Of a stretch of DNA of 64,000 nucleotides, positions 35,545 to 45,988 are shown piece by piece. The translations under genes were made by a program, and so were the position numbers. The stretch's first letter is position 1, and every line of letters begins with the position of its first letter. Under the pieces are notes generated by a model. The model did not search any database and was not told the DNA's origin. It saw nothing but the letters and a program-made list of their open reading frames with translations. The DNA is from Spirometra erinaceieuropaei (Eukaryota; Platyhelminthes; Cestoda; Diphyllobothriidea; Diphyllobothriidae): positions 1,398,546 to 1,462,545 of the forward strand of contig CACRXP010000050.1 in NCBI GenBank assembly GCA_902702965.1, given 5' to 3'.

Positions 35545-35710
35545 ATAGCGTTGACTATGCAGCTCTCCGAATGCCCGCGCCAGATCGATGCATCGACTGA
35601 CTGAGTTCTCATCCGAGGCATGGACTTTAATCAATTCTCGGCTTGTCCTGCTTCCGGGGTGCGCAGCCACATGCCCCAGCGGCCGGCAACGTTCGTCAAA
35701 ACTGGGTAAA
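35545..35710 (-). mobile_element. Penelope-like element, extreme 3' end
   Basis: The minus strand reads FDERCRPLGHVAAHPGSRTS, then RELIKVHASDENSVSRCID and LARAFGELHSQRY. This matches the last part of the lineage seen at 6150 (GNKTGRELIEA then ASDENSV). The GIY-YIG domain and everything upstream are missing. It is a severely 5'-truncated insertion antisense to gene B. Confidence 0.7.
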
Positions 35711-36675
35711 CATGTGGTCTGGACAGCAACCTAAGTGTGTGTTGTCACTCTCTCACTTTTGATGGTCTCCAAATAACCTAAGCAGTTAGTTTCACTGTTA
35801 TTTATGAGCGTTCTAGTCGGTAGATTTGTAATCAAAAGTGATTATGCTGACTCCCCCTCCCTCAGTTTTGCCATTCACGCGGAGAAAATAGTGAAAACTG
35901 AAAATGAAAGGCAATTAGATAGCCCGAAAACAGTGCGGTGAGGAGGATTTGGTTGAAGCTCCGCCATATGTCACTTATTTCTTTGATTTTCTTTTTTAAT
36001 TTGTGATGGAAAATTGTCGTTGGATGCGGCAAATATGATGTTACTCCATCGATGCTTGAATTGTGTTGCACGACTTAATTTCTTGCACAATCTGCCCTTT
36101 GCAAGCCACTTTGTGCAACCGCAACGACATTTAATGGCAAGTTGTACTTTTAGACTTTTGAGGTCAGGTTGGCGAATGGGACTGATCCCCTGGAAAGTTC
36201 TCCCATGTACAACTTTGAAGACTGTTTTCGTTGCAGGGCACCAGTATTGGACAGAAAAATAACTTTAGTGACATTCCCAGGTGAAGATATGATTCATGAA
36301 ATTACAAAATCGGAGCCATTAGATTCTAGTTGGTGAACTAGAGGAAATGGACTATGTGTTTATTGTTGGCTTAATATTTTTTTATTAAGCACGAAACAAA
36401 AAACCAGCAATTGTATCTTGAGACCACATTGCTTTCACACTGATGCAACCCCCTACTCTTTGCGTTTGATCGCCTCCCATAAAATGTGATCAAGAAATCG
36501 ATTTAATTTCTCCCATGCGTTTCCACTACCACACCCGTAAAATCACATTTCGTCTATTTTTGATGGCTTCTGTTGTTAGTGTTATCAGGTTATTCGCCTT
36601 GATCTAGGTAGCATCGACTATTATAAGTTGAACATCAGTTCCCCTATAAAACAAAATCACGTCAAGTTGATGCAT
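35711..36675. other. Gene B intron 1: no feature seen
   Basis: AT-rich, with no supported feature. Confidence 0.35.
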
Positions 36676-37003
36676 AAACAGCAGTCGTTCACTCTTGCCA
36701 GGGAAATCGATCGACCACTGTATCCGAAAATGGTTATGGCCGTATTGGCCTGACGATGGACTTTAAGCTAAATGGTACTGCCTAGAAATTCCGTCGTCTA
36801 CCTGTCCAAATCTATCGAACAGACTCGATCTAAATTTTTAAACAGCAGTCGTTCACTCTTGCCAGGGAAATCGATCGATCACTGTATCTGAAAATGGGTA
36901 TGACCGTATCGGCCTGACGATGGACTTTAAGCTAAATGGTACTGCCTCGAAATTCCGCCGTCTACCTGTCCAAACCTATCGAACAGACTCGATCTAAATT
37001 CTT
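36676..37003. repeat. Tandem duplication, two 164-base units
   Basis: Unit 1 (36676-36839) and unit 2 (36840-37003) both start AAACAGCAGTCGTTCACTCT and contain GACGATGGACTTTAAGCTAA. They differ at only about ten positions, so the duplication is fairly recent. No coding frame or terminal repeats. Confidence 0.85.
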
Positions 37004-37249
37004 AAGAATTGGTTGTTTTTTCGAGGAAAAAATGTCGAGCGTACGCTGTTCTAACTACTTGTTGGTGCTGGGAATCATCATAGAGGTCAGATTGATGTGA
37101 TAGCTCGAAATCAGTGACCGTCCAGCAAGCCAAGCCAACTGGGCATCTGTGACACCGGCATGAACACATGATTCCAACCGGATAGGCAATCAACTTTCGA
37201 TGGCCTCACATACATGTAGTTCTCCGGATTAACTTAAAAAAAATCATGA

Positions 37250-37315
37250 GACAAGACACGAGAATAGGGGCTCCCTCTATCCCGGGAGCCTGACGGTTAG
37301 GATTCGGGCGTATTC
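37250..37315 (+). repeat. Family G end plus tRNA-Glu-like 5' half
   Basis: AGACACGAGAATAGGGGCTC matches family G. It is followed by TCCCGGGAGCCTGACGGTTA then GGATTCGGGCG, resembling the first half of a tRNA-Glu gene. It is a fragment and not a functional tRNA. Confidence 0.3.
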
Positions 37316-37690
37316 ATTTTTCATTAAAGTAACATGCCAAATCAGAAGAAAGTTTTCGTGGAACCTGACTAGGTCTCCTTCTGCAATGGACTACTAGTGA
37401 ACTCGGGAATCAGGAAGAATTCTGTAATACTGCACTTGTCAACACTATTTTTCAACGAAATGGTGCTCAGCAGTTGTGAGCATTTGGGAAATGGAAAGGT
37501 GATTTGCGTAGAATAAAGCATGATGTCACAAGACTCTCTGCGAAAGACATAGCTCTCTAGCAGGCTGCATTCTTTTATGGTCTTTAATTAAACAAATTAG
37601 GAAATTTTGGCCATTCAAAAATGCCAGTTTCCTTCACTCTTGTTTGCATCTAAATTGCCGGTTTTTTATCTGACCAATTTATGAAAATCC

Positions 37691-37808
37691 CGGCGGCCTC
37701 GGTGGGATTGGAACTGATGACAACAACGACAGTGTTTGAGACCAAGCTCACGGCTGTCGTCAAGCCTTACCCTCGCTGTCGTGGGTTCGAATCCCACCGA
37801 ACCCGCCA
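37691..37808. repeat. Short palindromic unit with tRNA T-arm sequence
   Basis: The right end carries a perfect tRNA T-arm (GTGGGTTCGAATCCCAC, 37788-37804) and then CGAACCCGCC. The left end GGCGGCCTCGGTGGGATTGG is its imperfect inverse. The interior has a second inverted pair (ACGACAG and CTGTCGT). There is no full cloverleaf, so this is a tRNA-derived foldback or SINE fragment. It lies 110 bases before gene B exon 2. Confidence 0.45.
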
Positions 37809-37917
37809 TGTTTTTGACGAATTATTTAAATCTGCCAAAAGCACTTATGAATCTGTCATTATTTAACATTTCAAATTAATTTACTTTAATTGATTTATTA
37901 TTGTTAATTTCATCAAG

Positions 37918-38069
37918 GTTTCCCTTCTGAGCATTGCCGGAAAGGCCGGTCTGGAAGTCGGTGACATCATTGTCAGCATCTGCAATTCCCCGGTGCAGGG
38001 CAAACAACACAGCCAAGTTAAAGCTGAAATCCTTCGGGCTGGAAACGAGCTGGACTTTATGATAATCAA
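37918..38069 (+). CDS. Gene B exon 2: second half of the PDZ domain
   Basis: The acceptor is TTAATTTCATCAAG (AG at 37916-37917) and the donor ATCAA|GTAAGC at 38070. It begins in phase 0, exactly matching the exon 1 donor, and reads VSLLSIAGKAGLEVGDIIVS, then ICNSPVQGKQHSQ and EILRAGNELDFMII. This completes the PDZ fold with the GLEVGD turn after the second strand and the helix that contacts the ligand (HSQVKAEIL). His at the start of that helix is typical of class I PDZ domains. It ends in phase 2. No stop occurs before the donor. Confidence 0.85.
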
Positions 38070-40295
38070 GTAAGCGTATACAGGAAATAATTATTAACGC
38101 CAAAGATCGAAGGCTTTCGATTATTTAACTGTTGACCTAAAGAAAGTGGAGTGGTGTGAGGCAGTTTGCAACCAAAATAATTTTTCCAAGGTCAACCAAA
38201 GCGTCGCAGTTGCCGAGAGCGGAGTTGATTTGTCAGTCTCCTTAATGCGCATTGGTTATTTGCTAACTGACAAGTCGTTGTGTTGATGTTCGTAAAATGT
38301 ACATGGAGGACGCAACCCTAATCGCTGGATTCTGGGACAAATCGCTTTGGTAAACGATACTTTAAAAGGGGCTACGCAGTGAAGATCTTGGGCTCTGCTA
38401 ATGACCGACTAGCATTCTGTTGCAATTTAGAGATGTGCTCGCCCCGTCTGCTGTGTGCGGCATATATTGCTGTTAGGTTTTTAGCCGCGGGTATGCTCCA
38501 GCTCTTCCGATAAAGCAGGTAACATTCACCTGGGATGTTTACATACATAAAAATCGAGATCAGAACCAAGAGACCGTTTTCGGACAGCATCACCTTAAAA
38601 ACGTTCACTTTATATGAAATCATATGGTATATTCTGTTAACTGTATTTCCATCAGATGCCACATGCACACTTCTGGGAAACCGCATGAAAGATCGAAACG
38701 CCCACACTGGCGTCTGGCAGCAGCATGAAAATCGACAAAGCCTGTTTCTAGAATGTTTGACTAAACCTGTCTTCAGAGAGTAGACCAAAACGATTTTTCG
38801 CGTGAAAATTATTTTCTGTCGAGCCTCGCTGGCAGCGAAACAATTTCCGACCTAAAACCTTCGTCAAGTTACGCATTTAAGGCAATGTTAAGACCACTGT
38901 TTTCCAGCCGTAGGTGCCCTCTGCAAAAACGTCTGTCAGAATTTACCTCCTAATTCGACTAATTCCATCAGGTCTGGCATAAAGTCACATCGGCTTTGCA
39001 GTTGAAATTTGTCGATTTCACTTTGTTAATTAATGAATGACGAAATATATGATTCAGCAAGTTTAACAACGGTTTCACTCAAAACTGCTTTAGACCTTTA
39101 ACAGAAACAACTGTAAGCTGGTTCAGGCTTTGACTCGTCTTACGAAACAAGATGCTCTACGATCTTCATTCTAACCTCTGTTCGGGCCACTTTTAGAAGC
39201 ACATCATCATTCTTAGAATGCTTTCCCTGACAATGATCGCGAAAATACTGTTGACTGTTTTATTAGGTGAATAATCTCTTGTCGATGTGCTGTTTTGAGG
39301 CTTTTGAGGAACTGCCTGCGACACAAATTTATATGCATTTCAACAGTAGTGTAGCTCTCCTTGCGGCAAACCAATGTGAATGTGTCTGCTTGCAATATCG
39401 CAAGGCGCATCTACCCTCTTTTTAAACTCTCTCTCTCGCCGCTTCACTATATTCTGCGAACTTTATATACCGCATTTTCCCAAATCTGAAAGCCCCTTTT
39501 TTACTCTTGGAACGCGTTTTCTCAAAATTAAGGTACTATATACTTAGTTGCTTTTTTAAGCTTCATGGTCCCTAGAGAAATTTCCCTGTTGCTTCCATAA
39601 AATGAGCAGAGAAGGGATGCACTCCCCTCACATTTGACGATAAGTTATGGTAATTTTCCTTTCTTCCTCCTTCTTCCTCACCATACTGTCTTTGTTTAAT
39701 TTTCTCTGTATATGGCAAATCGAACGTGAGAAATCTTAGTAGTAGCAACAAGAAGCTGTCAAACTACGCCACCCGTAATTGGAAAACAAACTACCGGACA
39801 TGAATGCTTTTTTGATTTTGCATTGTCAGATCAACACAGCTGCACAGTGGAGTCCCTTTAAATGACCATGATTGAGGGTATTTATTCCGGCAACCCGTAT
39901 ACATCGTTTTCAAGTTGATTTTTGTAAAGTTTTTCTGATGCTGGATTATAAATATCCTGCCGGTTATGAGCACTATCTTTGATTGACCACACTGGCCTCT
40001 GATTACTCTTTGATCCTGATGCCACCACCACCATGCATGCAAAACCATACTGGCTTGATGGCATATCGTCAAAAACACAGTATCAGTAGCAGAGGAATTT
40101 GGGATCTGGATGCGAGACAGGCAGCCGCTGATGACATTCTCGACATGCAGCACTTACCGTTCAGCCACCAAAAAATTACACATTATATCTTACTGTGCTC
40201 CAGTGTTGAGAATAATTAGGAAATGCACGAACTAATACTAATTTAATGTTCACTAGGAGACTGCGTCAAATTCCTGAATGAAAAATAAAAATGCC
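38070..40295. other. Gene B intron 2: no feature seen in its first 2.2 kb
   Basis: A 138-codon minus frame (38372-38788) and an overlapping plus frame have no domain and are taken as chance. No other feature is supported. Confidence 0.35.
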
Positions 40296-40722
40296 GGCTA
40301 GATCGCAGTTGGTAGCCAGGCCCCGTATTACAGGTGATTTGGGGGTTTGTTTACTGGAGCTATTTTTTGGGGCTCCATAACCACATCTGATCCATTTGGC
40401 CTCCGTTTTACGTTTGAAGTTAGGATTAGGGTACAGGTTAATGGTTTTCGATTTTCGGGTTAGGGTTATGCCATTAGGCCTGGGTTTTTCGGTTACGGTT
40501 AGGGTTTGAGCGTACGATTAGGTTTCAGCATTACGATTAGGTTTTCAGTTACGGCTATGTCTAGGGACTACGGTTACGTTTACGATTTCGGTTAGGGTTA
40601 GGGTTGCCCTTAGGGTTAACGGTTAACGTTTAGGGTTGACTTTAGAGTTAGGGTTAAGGTTAGGATTAGGGTTAAGGTCGCCGTCCACTTCCCCATTCCT
40701 GGCTACCAACTGTGATCTAGCC
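40296..40722. mobile_element. TIR element with long TTAGGG-like array (T4, hAT-like)
   Basis: Termini GGCTAGATCGCAGTTGGTAG (40296) and its inverse ending at 40722 match 24 of 25 bases. Immediate flanks AAAATGCC and TAAATGCC are a 7/8 target duplication; 8 bases is the length used by hAT elements. Inside, the left part repeats the end of the T1-T3 elements (CCCCGTATTACAGGTG, GTTTGTTTACT, CATAACCACATCTGA). A 250-base array of degenerate GGTTAGGGTT units (about 40425-40678) follows. No transposase. Confidence 0.75.
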
Positions 40723-41164
40723 TAAATGCCTTCTGGTTCCTTTTTGGTGTTTGGGTGTTTACGTTTGCACGGACAAGTGCATTTCTTGAACCCCTACAAA
40801 AAATCGCGTAACAAAAATACAGCGTTTTCAAAGAGAAAATGTGCAACTTTAATAAATTCCCGAAAATTATAGGAGAGATTAAATTCGTTCCTATTTGTAT
40901 TATCATCAAAAGGGTTGTTGCAGTTTTACTTGCTAGACTTGCCCTCTCGTTCCAACACCTTGAAGACTATCTGCATACTTGCACGAGAGCGTCTCCATTT
41001 TAAACAAACTTCAGCCACCGTCGGACGTTTTGTAGCATCTCTTCTCTGGCCTCGTTGGAGACCGTGCGGACTCTTTCCTCAGGCTTTGACAGATCAGGGA
41101 GTCGAGTTGAATACAGCCCACCTTCGACATAGGCTTATCAGCGGTTAAGTGTGGTGGTATATAG
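40723..41164. other. Gene B intron 2: no feature seen
   Basis: The plus frame 40915-41148 has no domain or splice support. Confidence 0.3.
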
Positions 41165-41174
41165 CAAACATTGC

Positions 41175-41345
41175 TTTATGTTATTGCCGACACAGACAAG
41201 GGAGACCGGAATGGCTATTTCTGGCTTATTGGCCGCCGTCAGCCAGACATACCCATCCCCAAGTGTGGAACACCCGAGGCTCGAACTCGCGACCTGTTAG
41301 TTAGAAGTCCACGTCTCTAACCACTCGGTGAGCACCCCCTACCAT
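41175..41345 (-). mobile_element. tRNA-Arg-derived SINE, minus half of an inverted dimer
   Basis: On the minus strand: ACCGAGTGGTTAGAGACGTG (A box), GGACTTCTAACTAACAGGTC (anticodon TCT region), CGCGAGTTCGAGCCTCG (B box). Then comes the body with CTGACGGCGGCCAATAAGCC and AGAAATAGCCATTCC. It is joined head to head with the plus unit. The outer flanks of the whole pair carry a 10-base direct repeat. Confidence 0.75.
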
Positions 41346-41650
41346 TGTATATTCCCTATCGAAACCGACAGGGCAACGGGCTACTGGCCCAGTGGTTAGA
41401 GGCGTGGACTTCTAGCTAACAGGTTGCGAGTTCGAGCCTCGGCTGTGCTACACTTCGGGGTTGGGTATGACTAACTGATGACGACTAATAAGCCAGAAAT
41501 GGCCATTCCAGTCTGCCTTGTCTTTGTCGGTAATATCATTCTGCCTATATCATGCGCCTCTGTACGGCTGCTGTTTGGGCTCGAGAGAGAGCCCGTAAGG
41601 CACAACGGAACGAGTGAGTTCCGTAAGAACGGTCGGTGAGCGCCTCCTAA
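41346..41650 (+). mobile_element. tRNA-Arg-derived SINE, plus half of an inverted dimer
   Basis: A head ATCGAAACCGACAGGGCAAC, A box TGGCCCAGTGGTTAG (41385-41399), stem-loop GTGGACTTCTAGCTAAC and B box GAGTTCGAGCC (41428-41438) are present. The body follows with CTGATGACGACTAATAAGCC, AGAAATGGCCATTCCAGTC and CTTGTCTTTGTCGGTAATA. The tail holds the hairpin GGGCTCGAGAGAGAGCCC and GAACGGTCGGTGAGCGCC. CAAACATTGC occurs at 41165-41174 and 41651-41660 and brackets both halves. Confidence 0.8.
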
Positions 41651-41721
41651 CAAACATTGCCTTTTTGGATCTGTTGGTTCTAAGGCGAAGTTCAGAGAGC
41701 CTGTTGGTTTTTCTGCTGCAG

Positions 41722-42004
41722 ACAGGGAATCGACAAGACGGTGCTCAGTGAGAAAGTGCCTGAGGTGCTGCAGCCGGCAGCCCAGATAGAACCGCAGCCC
41801 TGGCAGTCAGTGCAGACGGAAGCTCGTGCTTCGGGAGAGCCTTACCGAGCCGCGGGCAGGCAACAGTATCCCAGCCCTCGAACTGCCACCACTGGCAATA
41901 GTCCTTACCGACCGATTCGCACCAACTCTCTGCGGCTGCTGGATGAACATCTGGCCAACATGAGCACGCGGCCCAAAAACGAACCAACAATTCGGGTCTA
42001 CACG
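41722..42004 (+). CDS. Gene B exon 3: linker after the PDZ domain
   Basis: The acceptor is TTTTTCTGCTGCAG (AG at 41720-41721). The first base completes the codon left by exon 2 (AA|A, Lys). It reads QGIDKTVLSEKVPEVLQPA, through ARASGEPYRAAGRQQYPSPR and PYRPIRTNSLRLLDEHLANM, to TRPKNEPTIRVYT. The donor is ACG|GTAGGC at 42005, phase 0. An alternative acceptor four bases downstream would break the phase, which supports the chosen one. Pro/Arg/Gln-rich linker with no known domain. The conserved-looking NSLRLLDEHLANM segment could be a short motif. Confidence 0.8.
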
Positions 42005-43912
42005 GTAGGCACCGGTGCAGCAAATTCTTCTAACTTATCGACACTGCGCTTTCATTTATGCTGATAGCCCGCATTTATGTGTTTATTTGTGTAATGGCTC
42101 CTCAGCGTTTAGCTGCTTCCTTTGTCTGGGTTATTCGGCGATTTCTAGGTATATTTTCATTCCCTCTTCTCCTGCAGAGAGGGGTGATTTCTGTTAGTTT
42201 TTTTAATTCTAAAACTTTCAAACCTTACTCAGTAGCATCTATAGTAAGGCCACGCACTGAAATCCGCAAAGCAACAACTTCTAAATGACCGTCAGGATCT
42301 TTGTTGAAACTTTACACCCTCCTACATACAGCCATGTTACCAACTACTGCCGGATTTCTTAATTGTAACTGTCACGCTTCGACCTCTCGTTGCGGACAGA
42401 TATCTTATCATCCGCTGAATAAGTCCTCTTGATACGGATTAATAGGCGACATTAAAAAAAATCAGTATATAAGCCCAAAATTATCGAAAAAGCAGGTAAT
42501 TTGACGGCTGAAGTAACTTGCCTCCAAAATGGGCTTTCTTCGTCGACAATCTTGAAGTTTTTTGTCTTGGTGGGCGGATATGCTGGTGATTTGGTTAAAC
42601 ATTAAATCTCCTGACCGGACATTGTTGAATTTATCAGTTTGCAATGCTCACTGCAGTCCTAATTACTAACGCGACGCTTGGTAAATACCGCCCCACGACA
42701 ACGCGAGATGTATCCAGTCTGGGGGATTTTGGATAGGACAGCTTAAATTGGTTACGTGGTGTTTTCTCTTCTCCCATAGTTTAAATCTCTATTACTCTTT
42801 TAGATAAATAGGGGAATAATTTTAAGACCCAATGATGATATGCAAAGATTTTGGAAATTTGCCTGTTGAGATGGGAGAGAATTAACATTCCCGATCAAAC
42901 TAGGCATGGTACGTAAATTAGAATTAGGGCTCACAGCACCTCCATGCAAGTTTCCAGATGCTTGGATGATTAGCTGGGTAAAATCAACACTTTTGCATCT
43001 TTTTCCCCAGTAATTGGCATCGTTGTTCTTACTTTTCATAAAAGCTTTTCAAAAACATTCAGTGTCAGGTAGTTGCCATTAGCATGCTCGGCAACATTCC
43101 TGTTAGGGTCTAGGTCAAGACGCACCTGGTCCGAGGCACTTTTAGCACATGTTATCCTGAAGGTCTGCTGCAGTGTTTACAGGGTCTTTCGATTGAGTGT
43201 GCCCTTTTGCCGTCTTGTCAGGCTGCTTGTTTGGCCACTGTTTCCATCTTAAGCCAAAAAAGTCTATTTTGTTTATATCCAGCTTAAGAAAAACAAGTTT
43301 ATTTAGGGGCTGCAAATCCTGGAATTTTAATATGTTTCCCAGAGTTGAATCCATCTGCAGAGGTTGACTGCAAATAAACCCATATTTGCCTATAAAGGTC
43401 ATTTCACTGCTAGCGCAAAAGATCTGAACAGCACTCATCATTTTCGAATGTTCTCTCACCAACGCCTGCTCCATTACCTTCTGAAAGATCGCAATTTTGA
43501 TTGTCTGAATTTCCTCACTTCACATGTTTAATTGGGCTTAAGTCGTGAATGTTAGATAGAAGGATACACCCGTTCCAATCAACAATATTTCCTCCCCAGT
43601 AAAAGGTGTCCGACAATTTTGTCGTAACTTTTCTACCAAATAGATCATTCACCTGTAGAAGTATTTGTCAAGGCAAATTAGAGGTATAAAGTCGACATGT
43701 TTGACCAGTTCAAGTAACAACGTCAAAACCAATCAATGCTAGCACGACTTCTGAGTAGCAAAACATCCATACAATAATCCAATTGTGCTTACGCCGCAGC
43801 AGATTTGATTCAATCCTTTTGACGGCGGGTGGGACTTGTGTTTCCCGGTGCAAATAAGTCCTTTTTCCCCAGACGATAAAAAACACTTTGTCCTCAGCAC
43901 AGGACTGACATA
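42005..43912. other. Gene B intron 3: no feature before the MITE
   Basis: The minus frame 43142-43474 (110 codons) shows no domain. Nothing else is supported. Confidence 0.35.
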
Positions 43913-44905
43913 CAGTAGGTGAGCTAACTCATTAAATGTCAACCGAAATTCAGAGATGCGTTTTAGTTTCGGAAAGACTAATTAAGTAGGGTTGTAAAAC
44001 TAATCATCCTGCAGCCTAATTCCAAACTATTGCACTTACTTCAGGATGCCAGCTCATGGATGGGTTACTTTCCAGCTGCAGGCAACAACTGTACTTTGCA
44101 AAAAAATGACTACTTAAGTAGTATGCATTTTCCCATTGATTTTCGATGCCCTTAAAAATTCAATTATATTTCATGGGAAACATGCATAAAAGCATCCATT
44201 CTTTTGCTCATTCGGTAAAAAATTACGTCTTTTTCCAATTTTATACCCGAAGGAGGTTGTAATTCGGTGTAAAGAAAGTTTCTATTTGCAAGTTTTTTCA
44301 ATACCGTGAAGTGGCCGTTCATAAAATGTCATGTCTCTGCGTTTACCAACGTGGCTTTTAAAGTTAACATTATGGCTCAAATTCACTGCTCAATTTCATG
44401 AACGACATAAAGTCTTCTCCTCATACCGTAGAAAAATGTATGGTTTTCCCTAAGCGGAAAATATACGGCTGGCAGTTTCAAAACCCTGATATGCAGTTGT
44501 AACGGCAGGTCGGGTTCAAATTTATCCGGGAATTGGGGACGTTCTTGAAAACCGAGTTGTACCCTTCCCTCGAGTAAAAAAATGGAAGAAGACGCAATTT
44601 TCTACCAAATGAGCAAAAGAATGATAGCTTATGCGTGTTTTCTATAAAATATAATTGAATATTTAAGGGCATCGAAAATTAATGGGGAAAATGTTTGCTA
44701 CTTAAGTAGTCATTTTTTTACAGAGTATAGTTTTTGCCTGCAGCCGAAAGAAGTTCATCCACGAACCGGCATCCTGTAGTGACTGAAATATTGTAGAACT
44801 ATGCTGCATGATGATTAGTTTTACAACTCTACTTAATTAATCTTTTCAAAACGAAAACACATTTCGGAATTTCGGTTGACATTTCATGACTTAGCCCACC
44901 TACTG
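43913..44905. mobile_element. Foldback MITE copy B
   Basis: Starts CAGTAGGTGAGCTAACTC and ends with the inverse CCCACCTACTG. TA flanks both ends (43911-43912 and 44906-44907), a TA target duplication as in Tc1/mariner-type insertions. The halves are inverted over several hundred bases. Landmarks are CTACTTAAGTAGTATGCATT, TTTCGATGCCCTTAAAAATT, GGGAAACATGCATAAAAGC and their inverses. It is 993 bases with no transposase. Its right end is 77 bases before the gene B exon 4 acceptor. Confidence 0.85.
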
Positions 44906-44982
44906 TATGCTCCTCTAAACTCCTGTTGTATGCCACACTCCCTGATTTTCTACTCAAAGCGCCCTATCTTGATACCTTAAAG

Positions 44983-45436
44983 ATGCCAACACATCAGGCA
45001 GAACCTTCCTCGAGGACCGACTACACATCTGACTACTACACCACTTCTACTGTCGTTCGTACAAACCGAAACATCAACACGTACCATCCGCAGACGGCCG
45101 TCTACACTGCACGGTCGCCCTACCAACAACAGCAGCTACCGATGTATGAACAGCCCGGGGCCCTCTCTCCGAGGCCTTACTTTGCTAGCTCAGCCTACCC
45201 CATTCACACTGTGCAGTATGTCAGCGCGGAACCCTCGCCTAGGGGAACTGCCTTCGCGGGCACCCCCTACGATAGCCCCTCTTCACAGGTCTACTACGCC
45301 AACAACACTGTAAGAACGCAACCGCTCAAAGTAACCACCCTGAGCAACAGCTACCAGCCGCAGCCGCAGCAGCAGCAGCAGCAGTACAATTATACTCAGT
45401 TTTCGGGACAAGTCTACTCACGGCCGACCTACTACA
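44983..45436 (+). CDS. Gene B exon 4: Tyr/Gln/Pro-rich C-terminal region
   Basis: Starts after GATACCTTAAAG (AG at 44981-44982) in phase 0, matching exon 3. It reads MPTHQAEPSSRTDYTSDYYT, continues with VYTARSPYQQQQLPMYEQPG, PYFASSAYPIHTVQYVSAEP and YQPQPQQQQQQYNYTQFSGQ, and reaches SRPTYY. This is low-complexity and Tyr-rich with two glutamine runs, as expected for a disordered tail. The donor is ACA|GTAAGA at 45437, phase 1. If the donor is ignored, the frame stops at 45478-45480 after SKILPFSSSSSALP. Both ends give complete products (709 or 715 residues). Confidence 0.75.
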
Positions 45437-45988
45437 GTAAGATCCTCCCGTTTTCCTCGTCTTCGAGTGCCCTACCATGAATACTGCGCCCCTCATGGCT
45501 TTTGGTGGCTACAACAGCGCTGACGGCGATAGAAAATTATTTTCTTTTCAAATTTTAACGAAGTGGTGAGAATGTATGTCGGTAGAGAGGGATTACGGAA
45601 TTCGTCATTGATAATGATGACAAAAGTATCTAAAGGCATATAAAGGAACCTTTTGCACGTTTGTCCTAGAAACCTGTGCAAAATATGAAGCCCAAATAAC
45701 TATTAAGAAGGTTCTAAATTGCTAATGAACACAAACTATGCCAAGGTATTCAGTTGAGAATGCCAAAGATCCACTAAACTTTACTAGCTGAACTCGACGC
45801 CATCCGGGTCTTTTCACTTCATTCTAACCTGTTTCTCCGGTATTACTCATAGTTTTAGGGTTTGAAGTCTATGTTACTTTAAGGGCTCTTGACAAATCGT
45901 CGCATTTTAATCAGCATCTTATTTTACGATGATGTTGGTCAATGAAAATTTTATAGTGTTCTGAATAATATTCGGCTGTGTTTTACAG
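45437..45988. other. Gene B probable intron 4
   Basis: Begins GTAAGA and ends TGTTTTACAG. No internal feature. The first 44 bases may instead be coding if exon 4 is terminal. Confidence 0.4.

Noticed and set aside
38372..38788. 138-codon minus frame in gene B intron 2.
   Set aside because: No domain, no splice context, and an overlapping plus frame of similar quality.
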